Shown: piece after piece, positions 58,328-64,000 of the stretch
How the letters are laid out: the number at the start of each line of letters is the position of its first letter
How positions within the stretch are numbered: position 1 is the stretch's first letter
Assembly (NCBI GenBank): GCA_037903355.1
Contig: JBAJFE010000061.1
Span: 951,998 to 1,015,997, forward strand
Reading direction: 5' to 3'
Length of the DNA stretch: 64,000 bases
Source of the DNA: Trichuris trichiura
Lineage: Eukaryota; Nematoda; Enoplea; Trichinellida; Trichuridae
Program-made: the position numbers and the translations under genes
The notes under the pieces: model-generated
Seen by the model: the letters and a program-made list of their open reading frames with translations, nothing else
What the model was told of the DNA's origin: nothing
Database searches by the model: none

Positions 58328-59449
58328 GGAAACTTATTCTTCCTTAGTCACATGGTTTTTTCAGTTGCTACTGAGAGAGTGATACAAAGTGACGCGCGAT
58401 ACGCGGAGACAAATTTAGAAGAAAATGAGGAAAGCAAGTGTGTTCAAACTGTCCCACTACGCCACCGTTACGTACGAACTAACGAAGCACAATCGTCCGT
58501 AGAAGCAACTTCATCCCACTTTAAGTGCCAAAGGTTAGGTAACACCGCCTAATTTTTACAAGCACAAAGCGAACGGAGACGTAAACTGTTCAACAGTTCG
58601 GCGAAAGAACAACACATTTCGATCTCATTGGTTACTATCATCTAACATGCCGCGTTGCTCTTGTCTGTCTGATGCAGCAAAGGATGGGAAATCACAGCTC
58701 CTTGAAGTTTGATGATAACACGGCATGACCTCTATCGATGATATCTGTAAGCTCAATCGACGACGGCTGCACGCTCAGTCGGTGGGTGCTTCTGCAGCTG
58801 TAAGTATGCGCAATGGCTGTTGAAGTTTCATGATAACGCTGCTTGACCTTTATCGAGGATGACTAAAAGCTCGGTTCTGAACGGGCGCACAGTTCTCATC
58901 GATTCAGCTAACAATTATCATTGATATAGGTCAAGCAGCGTTATCATCAAACTTCAACAGCCATTGCGCATACTTACAGGTGCAGGAGCACCCACTGACT
59001 GAGCGTGCAGCCGTCATCGGTTGAGCTTACAGATATCATCGATAGAGGTCACGCCGTGTTATCATCAAACTTCAAGGAGCTGTGATTTCCCATCCTTTGC
59101 TGCATCAGACAGACAAGAGTAACGTGACATGTTAGCTGATAGTAACCAAAGAGGATGAAATGTGTTGTCCTTTCGCCGAACTGTTGAACAGTTTACGTCT
59201 CCGTTCGCTTTGTGCTTGTAAAAATTAGGCGGTGCTACCTAAGCTTTGGCACTTAAAGTGGGATGAAGTTGCTTCTACGGACGATTGTGCTTCGTTAGTT
59301 CGTACGTAACGGTGGCGTAGTGGGACAGTTTGAACACACTTGCTTTCCTCATTTTCTTCTAAATTTGTCTCCGCGTATCGCGCGTCACTTTGTATCACTC
59401 TCTCAGTAGCAACTGAAAAAACCATGTGACTAAGGAAGAATAAGTTTCC

Positions 59450-59770
59450 TTAACCAAAGAATTTTTCAGTTTTACTTATTGCATTCTGCACGTGAGCGAT
59501 GAAAAAGGAAAAGCTATGCAGCCGCTGGACGTCTGCATTAATAAGCCCTTTAAAGACTACGTGCGAGAAGAGTGGAAAGAATGGATGACGAACGGGCAGA
59601 AGACGTACACAGCCAGCGGACGAATGCGAGCTCCATCGCTCAGCTTGCTGTGCCAGTTCGTTATAAAGGCGTGGAGCAAAGTAAAAACGGAAACTGTTAT
59701 AGTCTTTCCAAAAGTGCTCCATTTCTGCCCTGTTGGAAGACACAGAGGACGACCACATGCCAAACAGTGA
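59450..59770 (+). pseudogene. pogo/Tigger transposase C-terminal fragment, right arm
   Basis: Mirror of 58,007-58,327, with the same frame and identical predicted residues over the conserved part. Confidence 0.8.
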
Positions 59771-60136
59771 CCAAGAGCACTGTTAGCTTTACCGTTTTGG
59801 CACTGCACTTAATGTTTTCGGCGTCATGTATCCTTTCTTTCCGCTTCTACAATCTGTTCATTCGTGTTTTACATGCAACAGTTGTAATAGACGTCCAATA
59901 AACCTATTCAACACAATTCATTTCTCGTAGCCTACGCAATGCTCTACAACGCGCGCTAAGCAGCAGCTGATCAGTTTTTGCGTTGCACTTTGGGCAAGAC
60001 AGTTTCAATTGAATGGCCGACTAGCATTCACGGAAAACTGACAAATCAGAATTGATCTAGACTTGAGCAATGAACGTCATCGTTGCTGGGCCAATCATTA
60101 CCATCCTTTGCTAACGCAGGGGGGAGTTCTTATGCG

Positions 60137-61667
60137 TGGTAATATACGGTAGCTTTATTACGGAGAGAGTACCGTTTAATGTGGGATAAAGCTTTGAACT
60201 CAGGAGCTTTCGGGTCTTTTGAGACCCGTCCTCAGCGGTCTTAAGTTATGAATATAACTTGTGAGCGACCTCACGATTCTGTCGTTTCTAATGCTTTAAA
60301 GCGCGTGTTTTAAAGTTTCCTGAAGGTGGTCTTCTTTCCTTTTTTTTATTCGTGTCTTCGAGCTGTCTTCTTCTCGTGTTCCGTATAGCTAGTAGTGCTT
60401 TGTGTGTCTGTTGCTTTGTCTTTGAACATTTTCTTCCTTTGTGAACCCAATTTTTTTGTATCCTTTTTTTCCTTTCGTGTTCCGTATTTCTCCATTTATT
60501 TTTGTCTGTCCATGTACTATGTAATTTTGTCTGCTTACCACTTGTTCCATATGCGCTAATTATTTATTTCTGCACTCGTTCCTGGCGTTCTTGTATAACA
60601 TCCATTTAATGAGCAGCAATCGTATCGCGTCACGATATTTGTCCAAATTTTACTTATGTCTGCACCTTGATCTTGGTTTCAGGACAGATTGTGTCTTATG
60701 TATAGGACGTCTTTGATTCTTCGTATTCGTAAGTCTATTTCATAACATATGACTTGGTTGGAGCGCTTGGTTACTTCGTGCTGCAGGTTCTACCACCGCA
60801 GAGGCGCGTGTAGGTTTCTCCATGGTTGTTTTTGGATCTAATATTGGTCTACTTCGCCGTGCGGTTGGATTGCTACTGCCGTTAAGCATTGCCTTTGCGT
60901 TACTGTAACGTGTCAGCCTTCTTAAGTGTTCGTCAAAGCTATGTTCCAGGGTGTTGTCCGTTTCACCAATGTAAATCCCTGAGCAAGAACATTGAACCGC
61001 GTATACTAATAGTGTCCTTTGTTTGCTGCTATTTTAGTTTTGTCCGTGCGAAAAAGTGCTCTGAGGATGGGCGAACTCCTGAAGATGACTCTGAAAGCTA
61101 ATCTTCTTCAAAGCCGGATAACCTTTTCGTCTAAACGTGCCACATAAGGAATAACTGAACATGGACTGTGCAAAGTATTTTGTTCAGGAGACTCACGTCT
61201 GCGAAGCTTGTAGTTGAACACTTGGCCAATAAAAGAGTTAGGACACCCGTTTTTGTAGATAATCTTTCTAATGTAGTTAAGATCTGGCTGAAGATATTGA
61301 GGACTGCATAAATTGGTTGCTCTATCTATCATTCCGGAGAGGATAGCACGCACTACTGATCGTCGATAATGCGACGAAAAGTCGATATACTGACCCGTGG
61401 GCGTGGGTTTTCTGTATACTCCGGTTTCGAGCTCTTCGTTTGTGCGAATAATTAAGGCGTCTATAAAGGGCACAGTTTTATTTTCTTCTTTTTCCCTTGT
61501 GCAGACGGTTTGGTGCTTTCACAGCTTTCCATAAAACTTTCTGCTTATACAGGAGATGAGGGGCTGCCCATAGGTACTCCGTTAGATTGTTTGCAGAATT
61601 TGTTATCAAAAGGGAAGTGATTCCCTTACTGCATGCGAAACGAAACCACCTTCACATTGTGAAAGGG
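60137..61667 (-). mobile_element. Penelope-like element, copy 3 (mirror of copy 2)
   Basis: Same content as copy 2 on the other strand: thumb frame 61,473-61,108 identical in predicted residues, GIY-YIG about 61,020-60,740, terminal repeat with core near 60,208-60,235. Confidence 0.88.
60208..60235 (-). ncRNA. Hammerhead-like core
   Basis: Mirror of 57,542-57,569, sequence unchanged. Confidence 0.6.
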
Positions 61668-61676
61668 ATTTAATTT

Positions 61677-63047
61677 AGGCAAATCGTCTTCACAATGGAA
61701 AAAGAAGAAAATAAAACTCTACCCTTTCTAGACGCCTTAATTATTCGCGCAAACGAAGGGCTTAAAACGGGAGTATACAGAAAACCCACCCCAACGGATC
61801 AGTATATCCAACTTTTCGTCGCATTACTCACGATCAGTAATGCGTGGTATCCTCTCCGGAATTATAGATAGAGCAACCAATTTATGCAGTCCTCAATATC
61901 TTCAGCCAGAATTTAACTACAATAGAAAGAGTTTCTACAAAATCGGGTATCCTAACTCTTTTATTGGCCAAGTGTTCAACTACAAGCTTCAGAGACGTGA
62001 ATCTCCTGAAAGAAATACTTTGCACAGTCCATGTTTAGTTATTCCCTATGTGGCACGTTTAGGCGAAAAGATAATCCAGCTAGGAAGAAGATTAGCTTTC
62101 AGAATCATTTTCTAGAGTTCGCCCAACCTCAGAGCACTTTTTCGCACGGAGGAAGCTAACATAGCAGCAAGCAAAGGACACTATTAGTATACGCGGTTCA
62201 ATGTTCTTGCTCAGGGATTTACATTGGTGAAACGGCCAACACCCTAGAACATAGCTTTAATGAACAGTTAAGGAGGCTGACAAGCTACAGTAACGCATAG
62301 GCAATGCTTAACGGCAGTAGCAATCCAACCACACGGCGAGGTAGACCAATATTAGATCCAAAAATAACCATGGAGAAAGCTACACAGGCCTCTGTGGTGG
62401 TAGAACCTGCAGCACAAAGTAACCTGGCGCTCCAACCAAGTCTTATGTTATGAAATAAACTTACGAATACGAAGAATCAAAGAAGTCCAATACATAAGAC
62501 ACAATCTGACCTGAAACCAAGATCAAGGTGCAGACATTAGTAAAATATGGACAAATATCGTGACGCGATACGATTGCTGCTCATTAAATGGATGTTATAC
62601 AAGAACGCCAGGAACGAGTGCAGAAATAAATCATTAGGACATATGGAACAAGTGGTATGCAGAAAAAATTACATAGTACATGGACAAACAAAAATAAATG
62701 GACAAATATGGAACACGAAAGGAAAAAAAGGGTACAAAAAATTGAGTTAACACTGGAAGAAAATGTTCAAAGACAAAGCAACAGACACACAAATCACTAC
62801 TTGCTATACGGAACACGAGAAGAGGACAGCTGGATGACACGAATGAAAAAAAAAGGAAAAAAGACCACCTTCAGAAAACTTTAAAACACGCGCTTTAAAG
62901 CATTAGAAACGACAGAATCGTGAGGTCGCTCACATGTTATATTCATAACTTAAGACCGCTGAGGACGGGTCTCAAAAGACCCGAAAGCTCCTGGGTTCAA
63001 AGCTTTATCGCACATTAAGCGGGACTCTCTCCGTAATATACGGTATT
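61677..63047 (+). mobile_element. Penelope-like element, copy 4 (mirror of copy 1)
   Basis: Thumb region at 61,695-62,115, but a one-base insertion near 61,808 (TATATCCAAC versus TATATCAAC in copy 1) breaks the frame. Copy 1 is open there. GIY-YIG (VYAVQCSCSGIYIGETANTL) lies near 62,188-62,300. Terminal repeat with core follows. Confidence 0.88.
62959..62986 (+). ncRNA. Hammerhead-like core
   Basis: Mirror of 54,791-54,818: CTGAGGA, GGGTC/GACCC, GAAAGCTC. Confidence 0.6.
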
Positions 63048-64000
63048 TCATTATGACAATTTACAGGACTAACAAAAATCACAGTAGGGAAAAGGGGCAC
63101 AAAGTGACAGTATGAAAATGATCGCAGTTAACCGCTTTGTAAGGTTAAGAGCTGATACTGGATTGGAAGCACTTGTCAGTGATAAAAGCAGGCTTGTTGG
63201 ACAACCTAAATTATTAACAGTCATTATCGCAAAATTTGCAGATTGTTGACCATCATGGATTAGACATAATTTCTCATATTCCTGAAATGTTGGAAAGCAT
63301 CGACGTGCCGATGAACCGTTAACGCACACGCCGTTAGAACAGTCAGTTGCCAACGGGTTTGTCAAGCGAACATTAAGTTTTAATAGGCCACATCATTGAA
63401 CTACTGATCGCCTTTAGTACGCTCGACTGGTTGCCTGGTTCAACTACCCCAGCGTATAAGGTAAACCGTTTTAAAATAAGAGTAAAGACATCACAGCATA
63501 ATCTCATTCACTATTCATTCTACAAATAATTATCACCAAGAGAAATGAAAGCAATGGAAAATTGTTCACTTACCATTGGAATATTGAGGTTATTCTTACT
63601 ACTGTCAGAGCTTACAATAAAAAGTGTATGCATTTACGCTATTTCCAAATATTCGGCGTAGTAATTATTTAATAATAGGGAGCTTTGTCTTTGTTTCGCT
63701 CAGGTAGTAACTCTTCCTTGGACGATGATGCGCGACCCCTCCACTGCGCGCTCATACCTTTATTAGTTTAAAAATACGTCCATGAACGTTTTTTCTCCTT
63801 ATTAAGGAACTTTTTTTATCAGAAACATTTCTGCCGGAGCTATCGGCCCCAACCTTCGGCCCTCGTCAGCGCAGGCAAATCAACAAGCAATTTTCATAAA
63901 ACTTCTCTTTGCCTTCACCGGGATTGAAGGCTCCCTTCCGTATTGCCACCAGAGATGCCTTCTTCTCAAGACGACGTATGAGCCATCGAAGCTGACTTCG

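Larger units (their letters stand above)
53777..58888. repeat. Large palindrome, left arm
   Basis: Reverse complement of 58,889-64,000; paired positions sum to 117,777 over most of the length. The right end is cut by the window, so arms are at least 5.1 kb. Differences are scattered substitutions and a few single-base indels. Confidence 0.95.
58889..64000. repeat. Large palindrome, right arm
   Basis: Pairs with 53,777-58,888. The centre is nearly loopless: about 60-80 bp of poorly matched text around 58,860-58,930 (GAACGGGCGCACAGTTC in the middle). Confidence 0.95.

Noticed and set aside
53777..64000. Palindrome as a pure sequencing artefact from a folded molecule
   Set aside because: Not fully excluded, but substitutions between arms (not only indels) and an adjoining independent inverted repeat make a real inverted duplication more likely.

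Overview
The window reads as nuclear DNA of a small-intron invertebrate, most likely a nematode, and by inference a whipworm-like (Trichuris-type) clade I species. Introns are mostly 45-70 bp, with GT/AG ends and TTTCAG-like acceptors. Secreted WAP-type genes are abundant, and three tandem TTAGGC units (the nematode telomere motif) occur twice. Transposon debris is dense: Penelope, Copia, pogo/Tigger, hAT and FLYWCH. No bacterial features are present. The species call is inference; the intron structure and gene families are read directly.

Layout. 1-19.3 kb is a diverged tandem array with five copies of a signal-peptide exon plus one truncated copy. It encodes a small secreted four-cysteine peptide family (family A), flanked at both ends by copies of a single-pass membrane protein gene (one broken, one intact). 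A Copia remnant (9.7-12.4 kb) separates the two best-matching array halves. 20.2-25.9 kb holds two secreted proteins made of WAP-like domains that all lack the same disulfide; they face each other tail to tail. 28.0-29.5 kb is a four-exon DDX49/Dbp8-type DEAD-box helicase, the only housekeeping gene. A 663-bp perfect AGT array (31.9-32.6 kb) adjoins two further small secreted-peptide genes on the minus strand (33.1 and 37.7 kb). One of these is a distant family A member. 39-43.8 kb is transposon debris.

43.8-64 kb is built of nested inverted duplications. An inverted repeat with 1.8-kb arms and a 6-kb spacer carries, once in each arm, a three-exon gene for a secreted Lys-rich peptide. A decayed third paralogue lies in the spacer. 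Directly beside it, a palindrome with arms of at least 5.1 kb, centred near 58,888, runs off the end of the window. It contains four 5'-truncated Penelope-like elements arranged as two head-to-head pairs, and two mirrored pogo transposase ends. Their terminal repeats, and three compact stand-alone copies elsewhere, carry hammerhead-ribozyme-like cores.

Taken together, this looks like a secreted-peptide-rich locus in which TATA-box genes with short signal exons are repeatedly duplicated in tandem or inverted orientation, with several copies decaying.
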